A program made the translations under genes and the position numbers. DNA of 64,000 nt from Eupeodes corollae (Eukaryota > Arthropoda > Insecta > Diptera > Syrphidae): positions 187,719,174 through 187,783,173 of the forward strand of contig NC_079147.1 in the NCBI RefSeq assembly GCF_945859685.1. The letters are read 5' to 3'. Every line of letters starts with the position of its first letter. Within the stretch, counting starts at the first letter, position 1. The notes below the pieces were generated by a model. That model searched no databases, was not told the origin of the DNA, and saw only the letters and a program-made list of their open reading frames with translations. Below, one piece after another: positions 52,166 through 64,000 of the stretch.

Positions 52166-55100
52166 CAAATTTTAGCAGAGATTGATGTAAAAACTCAAAA
52201 ACTTATTCGTCACTAAAGAGCAACTGAAAACGGCCATTTTTTGATGAAAACTCGGGTTTGCATTTCATTAATGATACTACACCGAATTTTGCTCGAAAAC
52301 TTTACGATATCCTATGTGTATTTTGAAGCACATTCTCGGTCGGAAGTAGTGAAATTGGTAGACAAATTTGAGTTGTTATTGATGTAAAAACCCAAAAGCT
52401 TATGCGTCGTTCAAGAGCAACTGATAATAGCCCGTTTTTCGACGAAAGCTCAAGTTTACATTTCATTAACGACATTACGATTTTTATGAACGGAATTATA
52501 AGATATTGACGTAATTGACGTGCATTTTCAACAAGAAAAGTTATTTCTTTAAGAGCTGATCTTTGTTTTTTAGGTCAATCAAACCAAACCCCATTGACTT
52601 ATAAGATATATGGCAGCTAGTCTATTCATATTCATGTAGAAAAAAGGTGTTTTTACCTATTTAGCCATGCCTCCCATTTTGTAGGTTTGGTGAAAAACTG
52701 TATCTCCTGTTTCTAGGTCTCAATAAGCTCTTTTAAACATGTTACAAAAAATCAAGTAGAATTTTTATTTTTGACGAAATTAATCATGAAAAATTATATG
52801 ACAAGGATATGTTTCTGCAACCATGCAGCCATGGAATTTTCTTCGAACTTTTAGCTGTGATTTTTATGAAACTTGAAAACTTTGTTCTTATTACCAAGAC
52901 TTGAAAAAAATTGTAAAATTGCCTTGTTCACTTTCAAAACTAATGTATTTTAAGACAACAAATCTGGCATTTAAGATGGTTTTTAAATTTTTAATCCAAA
53001 AATTTCAATTGATCCTGAAAACTGATGTCGGAATTATTTTTTGACTTTCTAAAAGTGTTCAGTAAGGGAAAAATAAAAGTTCTGTTTTTGAAAAGTACAG
53101 AAATTTCATTCTGGTTTTGAAATTAGAAAGCAATAACGGCTTACATATGTAGATATGCATATAAACTTATTATTTTATTATCGCCAATGACCCATAAAGG
53201 TAACCCTACTAAAATAAAACGGTGTAGATCCAAAACATAAAACCTTACTATACTATCTCTTTCGTATATGTTTGTTTACTTTTCAAAAATGATCTGCTTT
53301 TTTCTTTCAACTTAAGTTCAAACTACTTTACCATTAAAAAAATAGGCATCTACACGTCATAACGAAAAATTTTTTTTTTTGGTTTCTGAAATTAACCCGA
53401 ATAGAAACCAGGATCACAATTTGTGTTAAAATATAACCTATATTTTCGAAAGTAAAACGCAGCTATAGATACTTCAAATCTAAACTTGGCTGTTGTGAGT
53501 TTGTGTTCGGCTTCCTAATTGTGCAAAATAATTTGCTTTTACAAACATTTTTTGATTTTGAAATAGATGACATTAAGAAAATATCCATTAGTTCACAGGG
53601 TCAGATTCTTTGACACTGACAGCCCTTTTTTGAAAGTCAATACTCTACTTTCACGGAATGAAATAAGTTTTATTATTGTCGAACAATTTTGGGCAATACC
53701 ACGTTTCCAAATAGTGCGTATTTAAGAAAGAATTTTCAGCTGTAACATTTTCGCCGCGAATGCTATTACAAATTACATCACCTGCGGATTTTAAACTGTA
53801 GTGGTATCAATCGACATGATTTTGAAAAATCTGGTAGCTCATCCAGGTTGGCAAGATATGCCAAAGATAACCTGCTAGAATCGATCTTTTGCGCACCAAT
53901 TTCGAATAAGCCGCCTTGGCTATGTCAATTCGCCTTCTTAAAGTTTTGATTTAACCCTATTTGACTTTAATGGAAGAAATTGAAGGATAGATGTTATGTC
54001 AACAATCCAAACGATTGGAGCACTTAAATCCAATATAATTCAAGCTATCCATGATTCAAGCTCCAAAGCATCAACAAGTTCTTTTAAAATTGCAGTGGTG
54101 CCACCCTAATTATATATTGTTGGATGTGACTGGTATGACATATAAGTTTGACAGCTATCGAAATGAAAAAGATTCATAGAATAAATAAACCCTCTATTAT
54201 GATTCATTAATGTAATAATTTATTCTTAGTCAACATTCAATTATCAATGTTTCTTAACTGAATTATTTTCAATAAGCTACAGACCCTGGCCTGGATTTCC
54301 AGAAATAAAATAAGTTCGAATCATGATTTATCAGAATTCTACCTTGAAATTGTGTAAAATGTCATTCTCCAGACGCCATGACATAAATAAAGAAAAATAG
54401 CCCTGTTTACATTTTTTTCGATGTTTCTCTTTTTTTAATCAAATTATAATTTACTTGTTTTTATTTTCTTTTCATTTCCACGCTCTCAGAATGAACTCGA
54501 AACAAATCACATTTAAATTTCAACACAATTAAACAAAACCAAAATACCAATTTTTCTCTGAGAAAATTTCGAAAAACAAAACTATTTTTTCGAACATCAT
54601 TCAAACGAAAATGAAAAAAGCTGCGCTAATGGTCATTTTCTTTCGAGTTCGAAAAAATTAAATGACACAAACGGTATATGTGCATAATACACTCGCTCAT
54701 ATACAAAAATATGGTCGTCTGCCAAATTAATACGAAAACGAATAACCTAATTTTCGGCCAGTTCCCTGTCCCAATATTTTTAGTTTTCATTTTTTTGACA
54801 AATGCAACATGTTCTTTTTTCTGACTTACAGTTATTGCAAATTATGCGTTCGAAGAAATGTCGTGTTGTGTCGATGCGCGATGGGGACTGGTGTATTAAA
54901 GACGACAGCGTTTTTGTTTTCGAAATATCAGGGTGTAGTAGATGAATATGGTCTGGTAATCCACAAAGGAGGAACACTGTTGCGTAACATTTATGTGTAG
55001 AGATATTCCAATTTAATTTTCAAAAATATAAGTCACTTCAATTGGAATTTTTAAAGAAAAATAATTGATTTATTTTTTCGGCACACAATTCAAAAATCAC

Positions 55101-57590
55101 GTTTTCTTAAAACAATTCACTTTTTTTTCACAAAACAACAATTGCTTTTATTTTTTGAAAATTTCTTTTTAAACGTCGAAGTTGGACTTTTTTTAAAAAT
55201 AGAACGAAACTGGGTGAACTTTTTTTTCTTTTTCAACTCCTCGAAAACCAATCAAGGGAACACTTTTTGGAGATATTTTCAAAATCAGGATCAAAACTAA
55301 ATGCAATATTGAATTTTCCGAAAATGAAAAATTACTTCTATCGACGTCAGAAACAGACGAGCAATTGTTTAAATAAACGAAAAATTCGGGCGAAAATTTG
55401 CCTCCGGATGGCTAAATTTAAATTTTGTCGGTATTTCCTTCTGCGCACAACCCCTTCCCTGTTTATATTTTATTCTTCTTTTGAATTGGATATTTATACT
55501 AGCAACAGAATTTATGAAAGAAGAATCGAAACCGAACCGAATGTATCAACATTTTCAAGACAACTGAAAATCTTAGTTCGAAAAATCTGCGTTTTTGAGT
55601 TGGGAAATTGAAGAATGCAGAAGAAATTTCGTATTTCGAAAACTTAAAATATCTCTTTTACTTTTTCTGTCTCTTTCTCTTTTTTAATTCTGGGAGAAAA
55701 AAGTTGTAATGTTTTGTGTTGGTCTTTTTATTGAAGTAAAAATTGTTTATTTTGAAAATATTTTAAAACAAACATTAAGGAAGTCAATTCTTGTTTTTGA
55801 AGTGGTCTTTTGGAATTCAAATATGATTGTTTACAAAACGATCATAAATCTTCCCACACAATTGAAAGATGTTATCTTGTGATTTTTGTTCCTAAAATAT
55901 GTGTTCGAAAAGATTTTATATTAAACTGAAACAAATTATGGTTAAAGAACTTTTGAACGCGCTCCGCACGTTTCAAATGGTGTATTGGATATTTTTCTTC
56001 ATCAGGTGGCACGTGGAGACATTATTTTAAATATGTAGATATATACATTCTTTGAATAACCCACGCAAAAGATAGACAAATATTTTAATGAATGAAAATT
56101 CATTGACATTCTCTGTGCTGCAATGACGCAGTTTCGAAAAATGTATGTACAACAACTGTCATTATTTCGGGCGTAATTTTATTTGTTGCAAGTATGGCGC
56201 ACAAATACCCTGACGTTAGATTTAAAGATAAGGAATACGCAGCTTTTTTGGCACTGTGAATATGGATTTAATTTTAAAGAAATGGGCAGAGAAAAAGTAA
56301 TTGCGGAGACTACCGAACGAGATGATTATTTTCAATTAATTAATTTGTCTTTGTTTTGATTATACGACTCCAGTCTGGAAATCATTTCAAAGTGACATAA
56401 TTTAATTTTGTGCATTAATTGGATAAAGATACACATTTTTGTAGGAAAATTATATATGCTTCTCATATTTCTCATATGACATTTCTGTCGTTTTCGAAGT
56501 GATGTGAAACGGAACTTGAGTTTCAAATGATCGTATCGTTTTTTTCACCTTTGATGACCACGATAGTTAATTTTCTTTCAAATGTATATAAGTTTTCTCG
56601 TTTATTAATTTTACATAAAGATTTCATTTGAGACTTTTGTTTTGAAAATTTGGGATAACGCAATAATGCAATTGCATTTTTGAACAAATTTTATTTGATA
56701 GCGACATAAGGGGCTTGATGTCCAGATAAGTTTCTAGTCCTTGATTGGGCTACGATCTAAAGCAAGCACAAAGCTTAAGGTTACATTTCAGATTGCTTCA
56801 TAAAAGTTCATTACGAGCGAAAGCGTGATTTTGGTTTAGTTATTAAGATAAAAGTACGCCATTCTGTTTTGTGTTTTGACGCCTGTCATGTCTTCCTTTC
56901 TTTTTTAACAGATTCCTTTTGTACGTCTTATGCAGCAGCAGTTTGGAACTTATGGTGAGATTGGGTCTTTAAAGAGTTTTGATAAACAATAGTAGGATTT
57001 GTTACCTTCTTCCAGACGCCTCGACCCAAGGTACATAATTGACAGATTTATGTGCAGTCCAAGGTTCTTTGGCACTCGCAAATGAGTTTGCTTATTCATG
57101 TTAACATAACGAGCCCTTCCCGCAAATTTATTGTAAGCGCCAAAATTAATTTTATCGTAAACGACAAATCAAAAGCTTACTGCTGGTCCTTGAAACAACT
57201 TGTACCCATAGTCAGTATTGAAAATTAGTAATTATCCTTAAGTTAAGAAATAGCAATAGCCTCCAAGGTTCTATGTGTTACTAGCAAATTTTAATAATTA
57301 AGTTTTCTTTTTTATTGAAAATGTCGCTTACGATAAAATGGCGGGAAGGGCTCGATAAATGTCTGTCTTTGAATGTTAAACAGAATAAATTCAAGCAATG
57401 GTTTGAACCTGGATCAATGAACAAGCACAAAAATAACTGGGTCTGTTTTCATTCCTGTTCAACCAAAGATTTGTGTAATCGGAACACGCAGTCCAAAATT
57501 AAACTTTGCTTTTTGAGACCTGTGGTGTGTTCTTTTTCGATCAATTTTTAACAATTGTGGTTATGTCAAAAACAATAGTTCAAGTGTCAT
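52166..57590. other. AT-rich region, no host gene supported
   Basis: Two repeat fragments (52170-52260 and 52331-52450) belong to the family interrupted by the neighbouring LINE. Otherwise AT-rich sequence with short open stretches (for example 54809-55000, 55267-55611) that lack splice or domain support. A 5' UTR exon of the coiled-coil gene could lie here but is not identifiable. Confidence 0.4.
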
Positions 57591-57859
57591 ATTGTTTGAA
57601 ATTTGTATATTTATTTATTTATTTATTCATCAATATGAGATTTAAAAATCTACAATTAGACTACTAGATAAATATTTACATCTGTACAATTTATTAAATA
57701 AACTTAAGTTAAATATAAATACTTAAAATATAATTAACATGGAAAATATATACAAATAAAATATAAACAAAAATATATAATTAATTTGTTCTTACCTTAT
57801 TAAAATATAAAATCAATTGAAATGAAAAGTTTATTTTAGATCTACTTAGTTGAAAATCT

Positions 57860-59340
57860 AAATCAATGCAATTTAAAATTAAGTTAGTTTCTTTGACACA
57901 TCAGCGGGTTATTGGGTTCATTTTTCGAGTAATTAAATATATGTACATCTTCTCGAAACAAACAACGAATTCGAAGTTGACGTGATGGAGCATACAAATT
58001 TATTAAAGACAACAAAAAAGGGCACTTGATATGATATAATAAAATATCATTTGTAAACATCACAGAAAACATTTTACGTCTATTTTCAAGAGATTGAATA
58101 GCTAAAAGTTGGCATCTAGTTTTGTATGATGGAGTTTCGATGTTCCACCCACATTTTTGAATAGGGAATCTTGTAATTTTGTGTTTATCATTTCAATTCT
58201 TTTAAATTGAATGTTATAAAAAGGGTTCCAGATTACACAACAGTATTCCAAGATACTTACATATGAAGTAAAAAGCGATTTGAGAGTGAAAGGGCCTTTA
58301 AAGTCTATGGTATCGCGTTTGATAAAACCTTAACAAATGTTAAGTTTAAATTACACCAAAAACTTTCTTCTTCCTTAATCTTTCTAGATCTTGATTCTCA
58401 ATTTTGTATTCAAAGATGATTCCAGAAAAGTTGGGGTAAAAAGAAAAACATTGACATTTAGCGACATTTAAATATAATTGGTTTTTCGTGCACCATTTGG
58501 ATAATTTCGAAATATCGTCTTGTAAGAGATGGCAGTCATTAATAGATTTTATGGAAATTGACTAGAATTGAGGAAAATACTTGGTAAGTCATTTATAAAA
58601 ATAAGAACAAGAAGGGGACCAAGATGGCTACCTTGGGGCACACCAGATGAAACTAAAATAGTTTCGAGAGAACTTCGTCAATGCAAACAAATAGAACTCG
58701 ACCCATAGGATAAAATTCTAACCATTTCGAAAACTTAGAATAAAATCCATAGTTTTTTAATTTCTTAATTAAAATTGAGTGACTTACTCTATCAAATGCC
58801 TTTGAAAAATCGGTATAAATTACATCAATTTGATATCCTTCTTCGAGATTATTTAAAATAAAACTGGAGAAAATAGAAAGATTAGTCGTTGTTGATCTTT
58901 CTGCAACGAAACCACGTTGCAGCGGTGAAATGTGTTCCTTAACTAAAAATGTTAATTTTTCATATATCAATTTCTCGAAAAGTTTTGGAATACACAACAA
59001 TTTACAAATCGGACGGCAGTTGGATATTAGCTGATTTCTTACATGATGGAGGAAATTCACCGTTCTTAAAAATTAAGAAAAGCGGTTCAGCTAGAGAAGC
59101 AGTACATTTTTTAAGAAGAATAGGTGGAATTTCGTCTGGACCTGGTTTATAGTCATCATTTAAACTCAAAAGACCATCTTCAATTTCGGAAATATTTAAT
59201 TCTAAACAACCAATATCTGTCTAACATTCAAAAGACAAATATTCGGCTGTCCATGGTGAACTTACATACAAATTAACGAAACTAGATTCAAAATAGTGTG
59301 CGAAGGAATCACAAATACTTGATACATTTGAAAATGTTGA
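57860..59340 (-). mobile_element. Second LINE family (CR1/Jockey-like), decayed
   Basis: Minus-strand RT frame 58653-59060 carries KLFEKLIYEKLTFLVKEHIS, RGFVAERSTTTNL and DVIYTDFSKAFDRVSHSILI (the first catalytic Asp region). A GVPQGSHLGPL block follows near 58620, out of frame. A C-terminal piece (57884-58072: PSRQLRIRCLF) closes it. No FxDD box was recognised. This family differs from the seven-copy family. Confidence 0.82.
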
Positions 59341-59379
59341 CCCAAGGTAATTCATTCTTATAGTCTTCGTCTGTTTTGG

Positions 59380-61325
59380 TTTTTGTTATTCTTTTATTTG
59401 CAATGGCTGGAAATTTCAGGTTAGATTATTGTAATATTCGTGGGCTTAGAGCGAATTTTCTCTCTGTGTACTTCCATGCTGCTTTAAACAGGGTGAGGAT
59501 TCCCATCCCACTGAATTCTTTATTCAAGGGTATAACTTGGTGCCATTATGCTTTTCTCACGATGGTCTCGCCATATACATTAGGAATGATGTTGCTTATC
59601 AGTTTTTGCCACAATATGGTCTGTGCACCAATTCTTTTTTCAATTGTATGTGGTTTAAATTTTCCGTGAACAAGCAAATCATTCACTATTGATTCCTTTA
59701 TCGAAGCCCAAATATAGACAGAGTATCAACTTCTCGTGAATTTGATGCTTTGTCTGATTCCATCCAAAGAATTGTTTCGTCCTATCCTCGCACTGAAATC
59801 GTTGTTACGGGCGATTTCAATGTACACAATTCTTCATGGCTTCAACATTCGGGCCAGTCAACACCAGAAGGAGTGTGTGCTGGAACTTCGCTGAGTTAAA
59901 CCACCTAACTCAGCTGGTCAACGAGCCCACTCGAATATCGGATGTGGTAGGTCGAGCAGAAAACACTCTTGACTTTTTTCTTACCTCTGACCCTGTTAAG
60001 TACACTATTAGTGTTCTATCTCCTGACCATTGTGTCATATCAACAAATTTCTCGTGTAAAAACTCTCTAGTTAAAGAAAGAGCTCCTAAGAAAACCGTTT
60101 GGCAATACGAGAAAGCCAACTGGGACGGTCTCAATAATTTCTTCAGGATCTTTAACTGGTCACTATGCTTCCTCGATAGTGACGTTGACGCCAGCGCTGA
60201 TATGATCACAAGTTTGATTCTCCTGGGAATGAGAACTTTTATCCTGAATAGGGTTAAAAGCATCAGACCTAATTAAAACGCATGGTTCGATGCGAGCTGT
60301 TAAGATGTTATTAGGGTTTAGAAGGTAAGTTTCCGTTGTTTTAAAGCCAATCCAACTGAGGAAAACCGGAATAAGTTTAAGCAAGCCAGGAAGGCCTGCA
60401 ACGCCCATATTCGACGGACCAAATTTTTACATGACCAAAAATTACGGCAGAAAATACTGCAATGTCTCAAAGGCAGTACAAATTTTTGTTTCATTTGTAA
60501 AAAATATGAGGAATTCTTCCTCTTCCTCGGTTCCTACGCTCGTTGTGAATGACACTCCATTTGATAGCTCTTTAGAGAAAGCTAATCTCTTTGCTAGGCA
60601 GTTCGCCGCAAATTCAACGCTGCCAGTGAGTGTTATGCTGTCTTTTATCGTTAAAGCAAAATATACCCCCGCTGCCATTATCCATAAATGGCACTTGCGT
60701 CGAGGAAACTGAACATCTCGATATTCTTGGTATGTGTATCACCAACCACCTTTTGTGCTCACATGCGAGATGTCGACAAAAACGCCGCAAGATTTTGGGT
60801 TTTCTAAGGCGATGCAAGAAGTTTTTCTCCCCCTCTGATCTGGCTGTTATTTACAAGACTTATATATGTCCATAGCTTGAGTATAACTCCCATATCTGGG
60901 CTGGTGCTCCTGCAACTTACTTAAGCCTCTTGGATACGTAGAGCATTTAGATTGATTGGTGATATTACCATCATAAGATCATTTACGTCACTTGAACATC
61001 ATCGAAATGTTTCTTGTCTCACCCTGTTTTACCGTTATTTTAATGGTTTATGCTCTAGAGAAATAGCCAGCTGGATTACTGCCTTTTAGACAGTTCAACC
61101 GTAATACTCGCGCTTCTAGGAATGCTCATCAATATACCCTCGGGCCCATCTTCGGTCGTACTGTCAAGTACAGAGATTCGTTCTTTAGCCGTACTATGCG
61201 AATGTGGAATGCCTTGCCACACTCTGTCTTTCCCACCTATTGCAATATTCAGGAATTCAAAACCAATGTGCACCAACATCTCCTTTCAAACCCTCTCTCC
61301 CTTTCCTAGCGCTCACACTATGTCT
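59380..61325 (+). mobile_element. Jockey/CR1-like LINE, copy A, with a deleted RT core
   Basis: Starts with an endonuclease (ATG at 59403: MAGNFRLDYCNIRGLRANFL), then a stop-broken endonuclease piece to 59820 and a linker to 60280. The RT core is absent: at about 60632 the sequence jumps from the LPVSV region to LKQNIPPLPLSINGT, and the C-terminal domain follows (FLRRCKKFFSPSDLAVIYKT, ending near 61310). Frames are broken many times. It is followed directly by copy B. Confidence 0.82.
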
Positions 61326-63590
61326 ACATCAACCGCCTCTAGGCACATCAGACCATTGTATTGTATCTGCAAAATTCTCATGTCAAAAATACCCAGTTAA
61401 AGAAAAACTCCTATGAGAACCGTTTGGCAATATGAGAAAGCCAACTGGGACGGTCTCAACGAATTCTTCAGGAACTTTAACTGGTCACTATGCTTCCTCG
61501 ATAGTGACGTGGATTTCAGAGAGGAAATGGTAACGAATTTAATTCTTTGTGGAATGAGAAATTTTATCCCAAATAGGGTGAAATCTATCAAACCCAAAGA
61601 GAACTCATGGTTTGATTCGAGCTGTAAAGAGGTTATTCGGTTCAGAGATGTAAGTTTCTGTTGTTATAAAGCCATCCCGACTGAGGAAAACCGGAATGAG
61701 TTTAAACAAGCTAGAAAAACCTTTAATAGTCATATTCGACGAACAGAAATTAAGGCAAAAGAAATTACAATGTCCCAAAGGTAGTAAACATTTCTGGTCA
61801 TTTTTAAAAAACGTACGAAACACCACCTCATCCTCGGTTCCAACGCTCGTCCACAATGACACTCCCTAGTCCCTATGTAAGCTCGATTGGTACATTTTGC
61901 TGTTAATTCGACCCTACCGAATAGTGTCATGAGTCTTCCTGTTCTTGAGAGCGTAAATGATTCTATGGGAATCGAATCTTCTTTCGCACTCGTGCAGTCG
62001 CAAGAGTACTGAAAGACCTTGACATAGACAAACCCGCTGGCCCGGATAGTATTCCCCCTTTTGTTCTGAAGAGGTGTTCTTCAACGCTGGCAAAACCACT
62101 GCGTAACCTTTTCCATCTGTCCTATTCTATAGGTCTCTTTCCGAGTGGATGGAAAACTGCATTTGTCCAGCCTGTCCCTCAAAAAGGCGAATCCTCCTCC
62201 CCCTCAAACTATCGTCCAATTGCACTTACGTCCCTTCTTTCTAATGTCATGGAAACGCTAATTAATTTTCAGCTTAAGAAATATCTTGAAGAAAAGAAGC
62301 TTCTTATAATGACCGACAGTATGGCTTTCGTAGCAATAGGTCCACTGGTGATCTCATGGTTCATCTCACCGAACAGTGGAGCAAATCTTTACATCGTTTT
62401 GGAGAAAGTAAGATTATTTCATAAGCATTTGATAGAGTTTGGCACAAAGCTCTCTTATCGAAAATGCGTGCTTTTGGTATTGATGAATCTCTCCTTCGTT
62501 GGATTAGAAATTTCCTTTCTAACCGTTCAATACAAGTTGTATTGGATGGTTTCAAGTCTGAAATTCATAAAATAAATGCTGTTGTCCCCAGGGCTCCGTT
62601 TTGTTTCCGACTCTCTTCCTTATATTCATAAACGATCTTTTGTCTGTCACTTCTAATCCATATTAAACTGTTTCGCCGATGACAGTACCCTCAGCTTCTC
62701 ATACTCGTTTATAGATTCACATCCTTGTCCTTCGGATGTGGAACTTAAACGGCAGCGTATGATAAGCTTATTAAATTCTGATCTTGACAGCATTATCCAA
62801 TAGGGAATCAAAAACCGTGTAGAACTTATTGCTTCGAAAACTCAATGCTGTCTCCCGTCGTTAAAGCGTAACACACCCCCGATGCCACTATCTATGAGTG
62901 GCACTTGCATCCAATAAACTAATCAACTGTCAGTACTTGGTATGTGTATCACAGATCACCTTTTATGGAACGATCATATATTTGATATTGCCAAAAATAC
63001 TGCCAGGTGCTTAGGATTTCTCTGAAGGTGCAAGAAATTTGTCACCCCTTCTGATCTGGCTGTCATTTACAAAGCCTTCATCCGTCCAAAGCTTGAATAT
63101 AATTCGCATATCTGGGCAGGTGCCCCTAAAACAAATTTAAATCTCTTGGATAGAATTCAAAAAAGGGCTTTAAAAATGATAGGCAACAGAACTATAATCG
63201 AAACATTTACATCGCTAGAACACCGTCGCAATGTTTCATGCCTTTCGTTGTTTTATAGATATTTTTACAAACAATTAGCCAGTTGCATTCCACCTCTTAA
63301 ACGATTCAGCCGTAATACTCGCACTTCCAGAAATGCTCATCAGTTTACCCTTGAGCTCAATTTCGGGCGTACTGTCAAGTATAGAGATTCTTTCTTAAAT
63401 CGCACATCGAGAATGTGGAATGCTTTGGCCAACTCTGTTTTTCCCTCCCATTTGATGTTCAGAACTTTAAGACCAATGTGCACCGGTACCTCCTTTTAAA
63501 TCCTTCCCTATTTTCCTAACCCTCGCACTGTATTTATATGAACATATAAAGGGTACTAATAACCCCTTGAGTGCTTGTGAATTAAAAAAA
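61326..63590 (+). mobile_element. Jockey/CR1-like LINE, copy B, 5'-truncated
   Basis: Begins inside the endonuclease (SDHCIVSAKFSCQK), then linker and RT: NYRPIALTSLLSNVMETLIN (62200), PVPQKGE upstream and FADDSTLSFS (62670). The C-terminal domain has SLEHRRNVSCLSLFYRYFYK (63200) and NRTSRMWNALANSVFPS (63400). The 3' end is near 63590 with the 'GGGTACTAATAACCCC' motif. Frames broken; closest in sequence to 50880-52165. Confidence 0.86.
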
Positions 63591-64000
63591 ATATGTTTAT
63601 ATGAGGATCATTTAGATTTAGCAACAAATAAAAAAAAATGTATGCAAAACAAGAAAAGTGGTAAACAAACATGAGTCACCTGTACTTCTGTTTAAGCCAT
63701 TCATTCTGAAAGAATTAATTTTGGCCACTAATAGCGTCTTGATATCGTAGTTTCTTACTGTACAATTCTTTAACCAGCAATCCAAATAGGTATCTTTCAT
63801 TAGCACCATCAATAAATAATAAAACATTCAAAATACATTTTAAAACAATTCATCAAATAAATGAGAACAATAATTGAAATCCTATTTTTGAAAACTGTAC
63901 AACTAAAAAACAGAAGTTGATAGTTTTTTTCACGAACCTAGACCAACTCCAATATTCTCATTCATTCGTGAAAAATAAGACCACTTTCGCGAAACCAAAC
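63591..64000. other. Right edge, nothing recognised
   Basis: AT-rich; no supported feature. Confidence 0.4.

Noticed and set aside
53000..57000. Host exons in the right-hand AT-rich region
   Set aside because: Short ORFs (54809-55000, 55267-55611) lack splice signals, domains or codon support; not called.

Overview
The window looks like nuclear DNA of an insect, most likely a fly (Diptera). It is AT-rich, with short 60-70 bp introns, SOGA/MTCL-like coiled-coil exons, two divergent chemosensory ionotropic receptors, and many degraded insect-type transposable elements. There are no operons, CRISPR arrays or rRNA genes. Species cannot be read from the sequence.

The main host gene is on the minus strand and runs the length of the left 38 kb. 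Its first coding exon (38258-38439, a Cys-rich module) is joined across a 25.5-kb intron to a short exon at 12729-12787. Thirteen more exons follow, down to 143, where the gene leaves the window. All 15 exons join in phase, giving at least 1,828 codons. The product is a long coiled-coil protein with Ser-rich linkers and a basic Ser-rich C-terminal part, most like the SOGA/MTCL microtubule-associated family. One extra exon (5428-6243) does not fit the phase of the next exon and carries its own stop, so it is probably an alternative 3' terminal exon. It encodes nine xQT motifs, including a 126-bp tandem duplication, and would make a truncated isoform with a possible multivalent dynein-light-chain (LC8) binding tail. 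This is the most interesting host observation.

The large intron holds two divergently oriented, related ionotropic receptor genes (24302-26228 minus and 28550-30573 plus) with the same three-exon structure.

Most of the rest is mobile DNA: a Transib/RAG1-like transposase relic (8450-9990); a young Ty3/gypsy element with identical 205-bp LTRs and a 5-bp target duplication, whose gag is split by a tRNA-derived SINE (19305-24144); a second SINE copy (26819-27084); a probable solo LTR (16636-17043); a decayed gypsy-like element (32185-34667); a PIF/Harbinger transposon with MADF and transposase genes on opposite strands (35385-37461); two MITE-like inverted-repeat elements; a Tc1-like relic (42590-43370); a pogo/Tigger relic cut in two by a LINE fragment with a 12-bp target duplication (46040-48404); and at least seven copies of one Jockey/CR1-like LINE family plus other LINE fragments.

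The right-hand 25 kb (about 38.6 kb onward) has no host coding exon that I can support. It may be 5' intron of the coiled-coil gene, since a splice acceptor at 38589-38590 suggests an untranslated upstream exon further right.
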